Notes: a model not told the origin generated them from the sequence alone. A DNA stretch of 64,000 nucleotides from Cyrtodaria siliqua (GCA_037043455.1 JAWPHD010011426.1:18501-82500), one strand, 5' to 3'; shown: positions 1 through 12,346, numbered from the stretch's first letter. Numbers and translations are program-made.

Positions 1-1435
1 GCATGATCCTTAGGTCAATGATTTTCAAATTTGTTAAAATTAGTGCAACGCCACATCCAAGATGGCCGACGTTTTTGTTTGTAAATGTTCGCCAACTCCT
101 AGACTACAAGCGTTGTACAAATGAAGTTCCTAGGGTCTATTACCCTATGTCATACAAAGTTCTCAATCTAATAATCAATTGCACTTGTTGACTTCTTTTT
201 CCTCTTTGCAAAATTTCTCAGGTGAGCAACTCAGGACCATTTAGACCTCTCTTTGACTGAAAGTTAGTTTTAGTTTGTTATCATCTACAACGTAAATACA
301 CCCTATATTAAATTAGAATATATTGTGTAAGCATTATATTGTGTAAGCAGTTTGGTGGTCATCTACAACGAACATTGTTGCTCTTTCCCCACTCGTTATC
401 TAGATGAAGTCTTTTCCATTTCGCTTTTTATCAGATATCTCAAACACGGTATTTCGAGCAATTTAATGGCAACTTTCGACGCGCATATATCAGATTAAAA
501 AAAACGCACGTAGTTAGTACATTGTTTAATGATTTTTAATATTAATTTTGAAATATTTCGTGGCTTATATATGTACATTCAGTAATCATTTACTGCGGAC
601 CTGGGAATTCATTACCATGATAAACAGCAAGCTCTGCTATGTGGAAGTCATGGTGATAGAATGAAACACATGAATGACAGGTAGGACTGTAGTCAACAAC
701 ATGAACACTCAGTTTGAACAACAATATATATTAACCATAAACAACATTAAACTAAAGACACGCTGGTCTTATGTCTGAAATAAATATGTTTACAGAACAC
801 TCTGGTTCATGGTTTATTACATTATTGTCTTATTGCCCAACAACCGCATGACAACCACCACTGCAGTGTTCCGGTATCAAAACTACATATCAGACATTAC
901 AACATTTATCAAACGCGAACAATGACTGAGCTCAATTATAAAACACAACTTCCACACATGCAGAAATACATACAGACTAACAGACAGGCGCATGCACTTA
1001 TGAACGGACGAAAGGACATGCAGACACACAAGCATGCACAGGCACGTTTTCACGAACGCTTGGATGGAAAGACGTTCAGAGAAAAATGAATAAATATCGG
1101 AGACCTATACATAAACACCAATACGGGATTAATTTTGGGCGGCAAGTGTCAATTATACCTGGCAAAATTTAGAATAGTGTTACCTTTTGGGTAGACCGGG
1201 TTAAGTTTTGGGTAGGTCAAGGCGGGTGTCGGGGTATTGGGATACCTTTTGGGTAAGGGGTACCCTTTTGAGCCGGGCTATATTTTGCGTTCCTACAAAC
1301 ATCATTCATTTGATATTCTTAAATTATTCATGTTATGTTACGGATTTTATATTGAGTGACTTATAGACTCATGGCCGGGTGCTTGATTGCATATTATTTT
1401 ACTCTGTATACTAGTTTAAGTATAATAAACGATTA
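1..1435. other. Intergenic, no gene seen
   Basis: AT-rich sequence with no coding exon I can support. A G/T-rich low-complexity stretch with repeated GGGTA and TTTTGGG words lies around 1130-1270. The 62-codon ORF at the left edge has no recognisable features. Confidence 0.5.
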
Positions 1436-1484
1436 ACTTACTTACTGACTGACTGACTTACTTACTTACTTACGTACGTACGTA
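1436..1484. repeat. (ACTT)n/(ACGT)n microsatellite
   Basis: Short run of ACTTACTGACTG and ACTTACGTACGT tetranucleotides just left of the mariner-like element. It may be the simple-repeat tail of an older retroposon, which I cannot show. Confidence 0.7.
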
Positions 1485-1825
1485 AGTACTCGCTTTCTGA
1501 AAAACAACAACAAAACACTTGATGACCTTGTACGAGGGAGGATCAAAAATAACGTAGACTTTTCGCATATTTTTTATACATTTAAATATATCATATAAAA
1601 AGTTACATAAACAATAAACATAAACCGGAATATATCCGGCATTTACATACAAACTTTCAGTCACATAACTCTTTTCTGGTAAAAATGACAGAGGTTTGAA
1701 ATGAGTCAGTATCGGCAACCCGGGGCACGCCGACCGAAATGGAGTGACGTCGTTGACGTCGTTGACGTCGTTACGCACTAAACGTTTCGGCACGCAAAAC
1801 GCGTTCTCATTTTTTCTCAAATTAT

Positions 1826-2065
1826 TCACATAATTATCTTTGACATCTTCAAATCGTCCGTTAATATGCGATGTACAGTGCCGTATCCCAGGTCAAACAT
1901 CTCGCAAAGCCGTCTGACCGTCAACCGTCTATCGTCGTCAAGCGCGTCGCGGATTGACGTCAACATCGTCACGCCATATTTTCGTTTTCTTCCTCGCCCT
2001 TCTTGTTCTTCAATGCTTTCTAGGCCTTCCGAAAATCTCTTATGCCACTTGAAAAACGAGCGCTC
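1826..2065 (-). pseudogene. Mariner transposase internal fragment
   Basis: Open minus-strand frame of about 79 codons. It contains FFKWHKRFSEG, an acidic linker, GRGRKRK, DDDRRLTVRRL and YGTVHRILTDDLKMSK. These are the second DNA-binding helix-turn-helix and linker of mariner transposases, in the usual order. It ends at a TGA (1826-1828) right after KMSK, where an intact protein would go on with a WVPRLL-type motif and the catalytic core. A short patch with VPKRL in another frame follows, suggesting a frameshift. No active-site residues remain. Confidence 0.85.
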
Positions 2066-2239
2066 TACTCACAGAATCTTTTCTCGCAATCGTGAATGCT
2101 CGGAAAATCCCGTTATTCTTCGGGATCCCGCCTCGTGTGTATCACGGCGCTTCGGTATGTTCAAAATCTTTACATTCTGTTAGCCGGAAGGCAACGGCAC
2201 AGAAAATAGTGCACTGTTGCTAAGCTGTTGCTACATAAA

Positions 2240-2778
2240 GGGGGTCCCAAAGAGGGGGTGGGGTGTTCACGTGATCACGTAAAATAAAAACAAGGATCAC
2301 GTCTTCACGTGAAAATAGCATAACTTTCACATTTCACGTTAAATGTGGATGAGCACTTTTGTCAGCAAACTGTATTAGACTAGTTCCAGGCCGACCAGTG
2401 CTACTTGTAATGTAGTGAGCTATGTCAGTGAAACTGTCAGCATACCACCAGTCTATACTGCCTATACTGTATCTGATACACGACTCGGCTGATTGTAGTG
2501 TCCCCGGGGATTCCCCGTGCCAGATGTTCGCGCAAGTACGAAAGTTCAGCTCTCGGGGGAGGCTCGGGGGAGGAGGAGGGACACTAAAAAGACTGAAAAG
2601 GACTAAAAACTCACGTTTCACGTCACCATATCACGCGATCACGTTTTACCAAGACCAAAATCACGGATCACGCTGATATAATTTTCACGCAATCACGCAA
2701 AAATATTGTTTGTTTCACGTGTCACGTTTTTAAAAACACCCCGATCACGTTTTCACGCAAAACCCCTTTGGGACCCCC
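2240..2778. mobile_element. Non-autonomous TIR element nested in the mariner
   Basis: A 539-bp insertion with 13-bp perfect terminal inverted repeats GGGGGTCCCAAAG / CTTTGGGACCCCC. It is flanked on both sides by CATAAA (2234-2239 and 2779-2784), a 6-bp target duplication. The interior is rich in CACGT and ATCACG words and has no transposase. It sits inside the mariner-like element, so it is younger than it. Confidence 0.8.
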
Positions 2779-3685
2779 CATAAACAATATGGACGCTTGC
2801 CACACGTGTTGATGTATAATTTGCGTTGCATGTTTGTTATTTACAATACAGATGAAGGTTTTATCCCTGCTTTCACGTAAATAAACTATAGATGGAGCAA
2901 TCGGCTAAATGACATTGCAAAATGTTGAAGATATATTTGATTTTGAACGCAAATTCGTTTTGGCGGGAATCTGATGTGCGTCACGCTAGTATGACGTAAC
3001 CAATATGGAAACCTGCGTATTACATTCGAGTCATGCTGCGAAGCAGTGTACGAGATGTTGCGAATGCAGTCTATACTGCCTATACTGTATCTGATACACG
3101 ACTCGGCTGATTGTAGTGTCCCCGGGGATTCCCCGTGCCAGATGTTCGCGCAAGTACGAAAGTTCAGCTCTCGAGGGAGGCTCGGGGGAGGAGGAGGGAC
3201 GCTAAAAAGACTGAAAAGGACTAAAAACTCAAGTTTCACGTCACCATATCACGCGATCACGTTTTACCAAGACCAAAATCACGGATCACGCTGATATAAT
3301 TTTCACGCAATCACGCAAAAATATTGTTTGTTTCACGTGTCACGTTTTTAAAAACACCCCGATCACGTTTTCACGCAAAACCCCTTTGGGACCCCCCATA
3401 AACAATATGGACGCTTGCCACACGTGTTGATGTATAATTTGCGTTGCATGTTTGTTATTTACAATACAGATGAAGGTTTTATCCCTGCTTTCACGTAAAT
3501 AAACTATAGATGGAGCAATCGGCTAAATGACATTGCAAAATGTTGAAGATATATTTGATTTTGAACGCAAATTCGTTTTGGCGGGAATCTGACGTGCGTC
3601 ACGCTAGTATGACGTAACCAATATGGAAACCTGCGTATTACATTCGAGTCATGCTGCGAAGCAGTGTAGGAGATGTTGCGAATGC
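2450..3685. repeat. 618-bp direct tandem duplication
   Basis: 2450-3067 and 3068-3685 are nearly identical, differing at only a few bases. Each copy contains the right part of the nested GGGGGTCCC element plus adjoining mariner sequence. The second copy therefore carries an orphan right end of the nested element near 3396. The high identity implies a recent event. Confidence 0.92.
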
Positions 3686-3793
3686 TTTTCTCGGCGTCGG
3701 CTTGATCAAAGCATACGTCTGCGTAGGCGTGTTTCCCAGATCCTTACAGAACTTAATTATTTTCCGAATTTCGAGTCGGTCCGACGACGACAT
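3638..3793 (-). pseudogene. Mariner transposase N-terminal fragment
   Basis: A 51-codon minus-strand ORF starts with ATG at 3793. Residues 5-32 read RLEIRKIIKFC, LGNTPTQTY and ALIKPT, which is the N-terminal helix-turn-helix of mariner transposases (IKFC..LG.T..QTY..I). After residue 32 the sequence leaves the family pattern and stops at 3638. The expected continuation into the WHKRF motif is found only at about 2.05 kb, beyond the nested insertion and duplication. Confidence 0.8.
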
Positions 3794-4398
3794 TTTGTCT
3801 TAATTTACGTTGGTGTCACCGCGATTTGAATGTTGTTTATTTCAATATCCAACGTCTAAATGACGTCAAATTTGGATATGACGTCGCTTTATATCTGTGG
3901 TACGACGTCGCAAAATTTGGCGCGTTTACGCAAAATATCTTGTAATTTATTAATAGTTTATTAACATGTCGTATAACGTAAAAACCGCTTGCCCCGGGTG
4001 ACCTTCACCTTGGTTACTTTAGCGAATGGGTTAGGCACAAAATAAGGTATATGCCTAATTTTGCATATTGATCGTATTATATAATAATTCCGATTTATTT
4101 ACATATATATTTCATTATAATAACTACATCTATGCGCAAGCAGTATCAAAAGTCTACGTTACTTTGGACCCTCTCTCGTATATGTTGTCTCGTGTCTTCT
4201 TTAACCATGCTGACTCGCTCCTGTTGAGCTTTTTTGCCGAACTCGAATCAATAGTAATGTCGTTTTATTTTGTAAATAATGTCTAGATATGGTTGATGGC
4301 CTCGTGATATATATATATATTGTCAGGGACTCATGGACGATATACTTTTTCTTTGGCATTGCAGAACTACGATTATATGAAGATCCGTAACAGTTCAC

Positions 4399-5335
4399 AT
4401 GGATAGCACATGGATATCACATGTACACCACATGGACATTACCTGGACATCACCTGGAAATCACATGGACATTACCTGGACATCACATGAAACAACCGGA
4501 AGGCGAAAAGACGACAGGACGACAAGATGACAAGACGACAGAACGACAAGATGGCAGAACGAAAAGACGACAGAACGACAGAACGACAGAACGAAAAAAA
4601 GCAAAATGCATCGCGAAAAGACGACAGAACGACAAGACGAAAATACGACAAATGCATCGCGAAAAGACGACAGAAGGCCACACGAAATAACGAAAAGACG
4701 ACAATATCAAATGGCGTCTTTTCGCGGCTGAAGTGTCGTATTTTGGTCTAACACCTCTATTATCTCCCCTGAAAGCTCACGGAACTAGAGACAAAAGGAA
4801 AACAGAAAATAAGTCTAATTTTTTTCTCAATTTTAGGCAATTTTTAATTTGAAAAATAGGTTTTTCTTTTACTTTAGCATACATCTGCAGTGTCAAAGAC
4901 AGATGATACAGAAAATCCCATGTTTATATGAAGTTTCATTCAAATTACACAAGTGTTTGACCTAATCACCACATAAGTGTATGAATTGTGTATTTTCCAT
5001 AGGGGTCACATAAACATGAGCGAGAAAAAAAACCAACCTGGCTAACTTATGTATTTTATTGTTTTAAATTACTGGTCTTGGCTATACTGACGATATTAAA
5101 CCAACAACGATATCTGCTGGCCTGCTTTGAAGCTCAGATGTTGGAAAAGGCTGTACAGTAGCCCTATTTGAAAATTAATTGAGGTGTGAGACCTTTTCGC
5201 GTGGCGTTCTGACGTCTTTCCCTTTAAATGTCATCTTTTCATTATGTCGTTCTGTCGTCTTTTCGTCCTGTCGTCTTGTCGCGGCGAAATAACGAAAATA
5301 CGAAAAGACGAAAAGACGACAAATGGCAGAAAACA
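4399..5335. repeat. Short-word tandem repeats in inverted arms
   Basis: 4399-4500 is a roughly 12-bp repeat (ACATGGACATTACCTGG words). 4500-4705 is built from GACGACAGAACGACAA-type words ending in a small hairpin near 4712-4725. 5222-5300 carries the same words in inverse orientation (GTCGTTCTGTCGTC), followed by more in direct orientation to 5335. About 500 bp of plain AT-rich DNA lies between. This could be a foldback element with simple-repeat arms. The ORFs of up to 89 codons here only translate the repeats. Confidence 0.65.
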
Positions 5336-5339
5336 GCCA

Positions 5340-6614
5340 CCATACTTAGCTATATTAAAGGCATGTGGTTCCCAGCTTTATGTATAAGAACAATAATATA
5401 GTACGGAACCATAGTGTGTGCATTAAAAGATAAGTCCGACCTGGGATCTTGCGGCAATTGACGTAAGAATACTGTTTTTAAGAATAGTCTTATTCAACGT
5501 TATTTTTATTATGTTTGTTTTTTCTTCATGATACTTATTATTATTATTAATGATCAATTTAATTGAATAAAACTGATTTAATTTATTTTATAATTTCATT
5601 TTTCTTATATTTTTTTACACGAAAACAAATTTTAACGGAAAATGGAGTTTAGGCCAAAATAAAATAAAGGTGTGGTTCAGGTAAAAGGATTGGTAGTGAA
5701 ATCTTTTCTCTTTTTTACAGTTCTTAAATTCTGTTTTATTTTTTTTTCAAATCAAAAACATGTTTTATGACATTGCATGGTTATTCCACTGTATACAAAA
5801 CACTAACACACACTTCATAAAGTAAAAGACTGTAACAGCTAGACAGTACCAAGTAACATCTGACAAGCCACTTGATTGTTTGAATTTGAACTGAACAATA
5901 TGACGTATTCCCTTCAGTTTTGAGGCCCATTTATAGCATATGGAAAAAAAATCTATATGGAAAAAAATACGTCTTAAAAAATAAAAATATGGTGAAAATT
6001 AAAAACAAATGATATGGCATATGGAAAATAATAGTTTGGCTATATGGTATATTAATATTCAACTCTGCACTTGCAGATGTTTTTGATTTGGAGACACTGT
6101 CAAGAATTCTAGTTGAATAAATGTCGCTAAACACAAATAGATTGCATTTTGTGTTGCGTGGTAGCATGGCAGGCATATAGAGATCACGCTGTTCATCAAC
6201 TGGTGTTTGAATTGTTTTGTATATAGACTAAAGGACAATCATTTTTTCGGGAAGGGTACACAACATTTCCATTTTCTCATATTTCTTAATACCATGCTTC
6301 ATACATACACATTTGTTTTATTAAAATGTCTTGTTACTTCATTATTCCCAATTTCATTACATAGTCTAATATAGAAATTATTTTACCGCTATGTGATACT
6401 TTGTATCACAGTTTTTCTTGTTTACTGCTACCTTGATGTTTTCATGAAGTGATATAACACTGCTGTTACATATTCATGGTTTTCGAGTTGTATGATTCGT
6501 GTATGGTTGTATATGTAACGTTCCTTAAACTGTGAATAATATCGTGTTTGAACTCACAGGTAAAATCACTAGTTATTTTCCAACGGTATGTATTTGAATT
6601 TCATAAATATATAT
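5340..6614. other. Intergenic, no gene seen
   Basis: AT-rich DNA with homopolymer runs. I see no exon, RNA gene or structured repeat here. Confidence 0.5.
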
Positions 6615-6852
6615 TTTGTTTGGTGTTTACGTTATTTTCAACACATGCAAGGTTATATATGACGGTCGATTTTTTTGTGTGGTGGAGGCAGATTACACAC
6701 TTTTCCTGGGCAGAACCAGTACTGTACACCTCCCGACATTCGTAAGAGTCGGCACTTCCTCACAAGTCGAGCTCCCAGTGGGATTCGAACCCGTAGCGGT
6801 GAGAGGCGAAGGTTTACAACGCAACGTCTTAACCATTCGGTCACGGAGACGC
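6615..6852 (-). mobile_element. tRNA-derived SINE, family I, copy 1
   Basis: Read on the minus strand, the head is tRNA-like with an A-box region (GACCGAATGGTTAAG) and a B box (GGTTCGAATCCC). A conserved body follows (GGGAGCTCGACTTGTGAGG, then GTACAGTACTGG), and a tail ending in GTCATATATAACC and an AAACACC/CAAA end. Four more copies are in this window (8.7/9.5, 11.2, 47.5 and 62.3 kb), which defines the family from the sequence alone. Confidence 0.85.
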
Positions 6853-8390
6853 TATATATATATATATAGTTTAAGCTTGTATCTATGTTTAAGCACACAT
6901 AGGTTTTAGATTTGTTTTAAAACCTGCAATACTAAACAGCAATATGTTATATGAAAAGGCTCAGATAATACATGGTGAGCAAAAATTGATTCCTTACTGA
7001 TACTGAAGTCAGCTTTCAAAATGAAAATAAAAATCTTGTCGTTACAAACAACTGATTAGCGAATGCTTGCTGTCATGATTAACGTTGGAGAATGTATTTT
7101 AAATTAATCATTGAAAGAATATATGCAACTTTTGGATATGAAACATATCATTCAGTTTAAAACCACACACTGCTTTTACCAATTTTGACATTATCATTCA
7201 AAGGAGACTTTAGGTTCTAATAAAAAGAAGACATAAGCGGTTCTATTGATTTACTATTTAATAAATGAAACTTTTAATTTGACTTCTTTAATGAAAGTGA
7301 TGCCTTACTACGCACTATACATGTAAAACGAAATGGTTTTAATGTGACGCGTTAATAAGAAATAGTTTTAATAAGTTTTAATGCTATTTTTATTAATGAA
7401 ATACAATTTTGAAATATTTTGATTAAATATACAATTTATTTTAATAAGCTGTACGAAGTTAGTTTTATTAAATTTTAATACTATTTTTCAGCAAATAAAG
7501 TTTTTTCAGCAAATAAAGTATCAACATATTTTTAATTATTATTATTTTTTTTTTTTAATTTTTCTTTTTACAAATAACTCACCTGAATATGATACGAACT
7601 GCGGGCTTACAAGAATAAAAATCCTTAACCACATTGAACCCATATACTCCATGTTCAGTTCACTCAAAGTCGGTAACAGCTAGTTCAGAGTTTCTAATTA
7701 AATCCGCACTCGCATCTCCTGACTAAACACTTTTTATTAACATTTCAATGAATCCAATAAAAGTTGTGTAACTATTAACGATTTTTTTCAGAACAAAAAT
7801 ATATTAGTTTTAATTACGTGATTTTCTTAATAAAAAGTATCCGTTTCTGAATAAAGAATCAAATCACACGTAAATGGAAATCTTAGAATATGGAACTACC
7901 CATGTATGAAACTTGAAGCACGTTTGCGCTGTACATCTTAAAAGTTAATCCGTGTTTCTTTCTTAAATTCATTCCCCATTTCGACTTGATCCCGGGCAAA
8001 TCTGTTAAAAGCGTTCCATACAGAAGTCGGATCGATATGTCTTTATTCACCCTTTAAAATGTTACATGTGATATTGGCTTCATGACAAACGCGAAAATAA
8101 CTGATATAAACTTTCGGGGTAGCCAGTGTTACAAAACAGTGTTGAAATATTAAATTCGCTTATATGTTTTCGTGCAAACTAGGACGTCTGAAAACATTGT
8201 GGAAACATTCAGGTGAAGAAAACCCCATAGATATAATATGTTTTCCGAAATTTAAAAAAAAAAACGTTAGAAAAGAGAAAAAAAAAGTGTTAAGAAAGTA
8301 TACTTGACATAATTGTTTTGTAATATTGTAGACTGGGTTGCTAACATCATAGTCTTGACTGGTTACCGTCCTTCTGTTTATTTATACAAT
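6853..8390. other. Intergenic, no gene seen
   Basis: A short (TA)n follows the SINE, then AT-rich DNA with long A and T runs. No coding or RNA feature was recognised. Confidence 0.5.
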
Positions 8391-8560
8391 TTGAGACAAC
8401 TCAAGCTATCAAAGAACACAAAAACTGAATTAAGTCCCTTTGAATTTGTGGCTTCAAACATCAGTGGTTGTAACTTTTCAGAATAGGATTATAACACTAT
8501 TTTAATTCCTTAAAAACTTAAATCAAAATATAACCACTGAGACTGTAGTCTGTCTTATCG
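8391..8560. repeat. Interspersed repeat, also at 16.94 kb
   Basis: About 170 bp sharing words such as ACAACTCAAGCTATC, TTAAGTCCC and GGCTTCAAACATCAGTGGTT with 16940-17127. Both copies are in the same orientation. I do not recognise the family. Confidence 0.7.
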
Positions 8561-8712
8561 TTGTCTCTTGATAGCGTGTTTGTCTCCTAGGCAACGGTTG
8601 GTTTAGCCTCGGTCACCCGGCCCGTTTCTGATTTCTTCTCTACGCTATGCTATAGACATATGCTATGTAAGACATATACACGATACGGTCTTGGCTGGTT
8701 GGTTGGTTGACT

Positions 8713-9606
8713 GGCTGAATGAATGATGTTTAACGTCATTTTCAATCCATTGTAGGCTATATATGACAGTAGATTGTTTAGTGGTGGAGGCAAATTACCA
8801 TTTATTTCATCGGTAGAACCATTTTCTTGTATACCGGACAAGGATATCCGTCATTTTACCGGGGCTAGATTATAAGAATCTTTCATGGGTATCCGGTGAA
8901 GATAGGGAATTCCAACCCGAGGTATACGTGTTTTTATCGGAACCGAGGCTCTGCCGAGGTTCCGATTAAAACACTTATACCGAGGGTTTGAATTCCCTAT
9001 ATGAACCGAATACCCATGATAGATTCTTTTTCTTGCATATCAGAGACATGTTGGCGTTGACGCCGCCAGCTACTAACGTTTTGCATGTTTTCCTGTATAC
9101 CGGATGTTGGCGCGCGTGAAATTTATCTCGACCCTAGGGTGAGATGGAAATATCTAGCCCCGGTAAAAAGACAGATATCCTTGTCCGGTATGCAAGAAAT
9201 TTCCATCTCACCCTAGAGTCGATATAAAATTCACACGCGCCAACATCCGGTATGCAAGAAAACATGCAAAACGTTAGTAGCTGGCGTCGTCAACGAACAA
9301 CATGTCTCTGATATGCAAAAAAAAAAATCTATCATGGGTATTCGGCTCAGATAGGGAATTCCAACCCTCGGTATTAGTGTTTTAAGCGGAACCTCGGCAG
9401 AGCCTCTTCTCCGATAACAACACTTATACCTCGGGTTGGAATTCCCTATCTTCACCGGATACCCATGAAAGATTCTTATACTATATACCTCCCGCCTACG
9501 GTAAGAATCGATATTTTTCTCACTTACAAGTCGAGCTCCCAGTTGGATTCGAACCCGAGCCGGTGAGAGGCGAGAAGCGTAAATAGCATCCCGGCCACGA
9601 AAGAGC
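8713..9606 (-). mobile_element. SINE family I, copy 2, split by a foldback element
   Basis: The SINE 3' half lies at 8713-8825 (GGTGGAGGCAAATTACC, GTAGAACCA) and its 5' half at 9478-9606 (TATACCTCCCGCC, AAGTCGAGCTCCCAG, GGATTCGAACCCGAGCC). The break falls between the GTAGAACCAGTA and CTGTATACCTCC words that are continuous in other copies. About 650 bp of foldback DNA fills the gap. The tRNA head is diverged. Confidence 0.8.
8826..9477. mobile_element. Foldback element inserted in a SINE
   Basis: About 650 bp made of two long inverted arms (roughly 8870-9150 and 9190-9477). They share TCATGGGTATCCGG, AGGGAATTCCAACCC, CGTTTTGCATGTTTTC and CACGCGCCAACATCCGG words in opposite orientation. Each arm holds a smaller palindrome around CGGAACCGAGGCTC. 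The word GGACAAGGATATC also recurs inverted near 8836 and 9175. No ORF for a transposase is present. A related partial copy lies at 31.2-31.5 kb. Confidence 0.8.
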
Positions 9607-9760
9607 TTTACCAAGAATGTAACATAACCAAACTAATCTGGTCGAGAGTAAGAGTATGTATGGTGTACCCGGATTCCTCTGTATTCCCTCTACCTCTCTT
9701 TTAATAATACATTCTAAAATAGGCTCTAATAAACCATGCTTGCTTGCCAGAGTATCACAC

Positions 9761-10118
9761 CAGGGGCGTAGCTACCCTGAAATGCATATATAGGCCCGAC
9801 AATCTTGCGGGATCTGCACGCTCCTGGGCGGTTTTTTAAACTTAGCTATGTAAGAGCGCGTTTTAGCGTATATATCTGACAAAACACTTGTGTGGTATTT
9901 GAAGAAATAGTTTTTGACAAATTTGAGAATTAACATTCTAAAGTTGAATTACCTACACTTAACTGTAAATAAAGTAAAATAAGAACCGCATGTTGACCCT
10001 TAACCCTCACCTCCTCCGACTTTGGTATTTTATTGCATTTTTGGACTTTTATTTTTTTCATTTTTCAAATTGATGTATAGGCCTGGGCCTATATGGCCTA
10101 ATAGTAGCTACGCCAATG
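9761..10118. mobile_element. MITE with CAGGGGCGTAGC ends
   Basis: The left end is CAGGGGCGTAGCTACCC and the right end is the inverted GTAGCTACGCCAATG. TATAGGCCC occurs inverted further in. This terminal motif is common among hAT-like MITEs of animals (from knowledge). The target duplication is unclear. Confidence 0.65.
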
Positions 10119-10228
10119 CACACACGTTTATGGGGGCCATTCTAAATTCGAATATTTAGAATATATACAAGGTAAGAAAACACAAAAAAACACAACACTT
10201 CTATATCAGCTGGTTGCTATTCCTAATT

Positions 10229-10440
10229 GGGGCGTCCGGGGCCGTGGTCTCTGACTTGAAATCACTTGCCCCTTAACGCTATGGGTTCGATCCTTTATGG
10301 GCCTATAGGAATCTATATGTGAGGAGTTATCCAGCTTGCGGAACGTCGGTGGCTCTACCTAGGTGCCCGCGGGCGAAAATTGCCAGGAGGGGTATATGGG
10401 GTCTTAGTTGGAAAGTCGCCATATCAACCTAGCTGTTGAT
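10229..10440 (+). mobile_element. tRNA-derived SINE, family II, copy 1
   Basis: The head begins GGGGCGTCCGGGGCCGTGG and includes TGACTTGAAATCACTTGCCC and the B-box-like GGGTTCGATCC. The body has CAGCTTGCGGAACGTCGG, GGCTCTACCTAGGTGCCCG and AATTGCC words. These are shared with minus-strand copies at 41.5, 45.8 and 60.9 kb. Confidence 0.8.
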
Positions 10441-11229
10441 GAGACTATACATTCCAATCGTGGCATACATGCAGTAAGTTTTCCTTCTGATGCAATGTTA
10501 ACATATGATGCAAAAAATCGAAATAAAGTTTGTATTGTTGGAAACATTTTGTTTGGTTTTATCATTATCGATATAAACCAAAGTTAGAAACGCAGAATGA
10601 CGTATATTTTATATTTGACTGTATTTTTCGGATAATTTGACGACTAGATAGAAATGGCGTATTATGTTTTCAGAAATACATGTATTTAATAATTTTAAAT
10701 ACAAAGGTAGCCTTTATATTATGTATCCATTTATTCTGACTAATACGGTTTATAAATGCACCTAAAACATTTGATACACATGCGTTCTTTATAGTGAAAC
10801 GGATACTGGTTTTATGAAAAGTGGTTTTATGAAAAATGTAATTAAAGTAAACATATATTTGTTTAGACTTCAGACTATACTATAATCAAATACAACACTA
10901 TTATTGAATAAATTGGAATGTGTATACAGTTTTATAGTAAGGAGAAAGCAGTTCATGTTTGTTCAGTAGATCGAAATTAACGGACATTGTGAATTTGAAC
11001 ACAATAAAAAAGTGAAAAATGTGAAGTGAAAAATGTGTAAATAAGAAATATTGTCTTTCATCGAAAGACATCAAAGCCATATCTGTCTCAGTTTGTTTGA
11101 TCGCAAAGACACCCGGCAGAGGCTGGTCAATACACAGAAGCATTCCACTGGACCTGAAAGGTTAATATATATATACACACACATCATAGTATTTTCTACA
11201 AAGACGCTGAAATAAAGTACACGACCTCC
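10441..11229. other. Intergenic, no gene seen
   Basis: AT-rich DNA with no supported feature. The ORFs of 80 and 133 codons on the minus strand run into the SINE at 11.23 kb and are not convincing genes. Confidence 0.5.
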
Positions 11230-11490
11230 ATTGACCAAGAGTACAATTAAGAATTTAACTCGTGACCTGGATACTTTCTCGCCTCTTACCTCCGCGGGTT
11301 CGAATCCCACTGGGAGCTCGACTTGTAATGTGAGAAAGTGTAGATTCTTACGTATGGCGGGAGGTATACAGTACTGGTTATATCCAGAAAAATGGGGTGG
11401 TCTGCCTATACCACAAAAAACTCGACCGTCATATATGGCCTTACATATGTTAAACATGTCGTAAAACACCATTCAAGCAAACAAGAATTT
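11230..11490 (+). mobile_element. SINE family I, copy 3
   Basis: Contains GGGTTCGAATCCCACTGGG, GCTCGACTTGTAATGTGAG, GGCGGGAGGTATACAGTAC and ACTCGACCGTCATATATGG, ending in AAACACCATTCAAGCAAAC. The 5' end of the tRNA head is diverged. Confidence 0.85.
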
Positions 11491-12111
11491 AAATAAGGCA
11501 TTTTCTCTTCAATATGTTTTTAATACAGTGGTATACATTTGTGTATGATAAACACTGCACTCGTTTTGGTGCACCGAATTAACCGTTATGAACGTTAAGT
11601 GTACAGACATATATTTGAATTAAGCAGTAATTCGGCTACGCTCTATTTTATCTTATCCTCAAAAAACGAATGTCAGAATTGTTTGGAACAGCCGTTTTAT
11701 TTTGGTACTTTTTTAAATTAAAAGATATTTCGGTCATCCTAAATGTGTTTATATATATATCAGCCTCTAACGGAAAGACACCACCACCACCTATATAGTA
11801 TTATTAATACTACTAAGAACAATTAAAGGATAACATACCGATATAACATATGGTCCTCAACAAAACATAAATATTTACTCGCAGCAATATAAATATAATG
11901 TTGTCTTTAAAAGCAAAAATAACGACTCAATGAGTATGAAATTAATAAAGTAAAAAAGAAGTGAATACATTGGAGACATATTATTAAATGTATGACATGT
12001 TTTTAAGCACAAAAAGATCGGAACGGAAAAGGCGAAAATTCAAAAAATACAAAATAATTTCCCATTAGGTAAATGTTTGCACACGTGCATAACTTGGTAG
12101 AGACCTGCCAG

Positions 12112-12346
12112 CTGGGCCCTGTTTTATTAAACATCTTACGAAAAGTCTTAAATTTTAAAATCGTTCACTTTGTTCATCAAAGCATTCAATGTAGACAATT
12201 ATGTGTGCACGTAGTGCAGAAATATCAGCTGTATAAGAAAATGAAATGAGATAACGTTTATTTGAAAAGTGTCATTTATAGTGAAGCATTTAAGAAGTTG
12301 ATTTACGATCAGAATGGTCATAAGTTGTTTCATAAAACGGACCCCA
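12112..12346. mobile_element. MITE with CTGGG(C/G)CCTGTTTTAT ends
   Basis: The left end CTGGGCCCTGTTTTATTAAAC and the right end read on the opposite strand (CTGGGGTCCGTTTTATGAAAC) are imperfect inverted repeats of about 40 bp around a 150-bp AT-rich core. No ORF is present. The words resemble a widespread invertebrate MITE type. Confidence 0.7.

Larger units (their letters stand above)
1533..4178 (-). mobile_element. Mariner-like DNA transposon, broken and interrupted
   Basis: The two ends are inverted copies of each other, about 30 bp long: CGAGGGAGG... at 1533 and its complement ending ...CCTCTCTCG at 4178. Both copies contain AACGTAGACTTTT and both are flanked by TA (1531-1532 and 4179-4180), the target duplication of Tc1/mariner elements. 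Two transposase fragments lie inside on the minus strand (3793-3638 and 2065-1826). The length of 2.65 kb is inflated by a 539-bp nested insertion and a 618-bp tandem duplication; without them it is about 1.5 kb, near the usual size of a mariner. The catalytic DDD region is not recognisable, so the copy is non-autonomous. Confidence 0.85.

Noticed and set aside
2334..3294. Pro-rich/Gly-rich ORFs in both duplicate copies
   Set aside because: They fall within the nested TIR element on opposite strands and show no family features.
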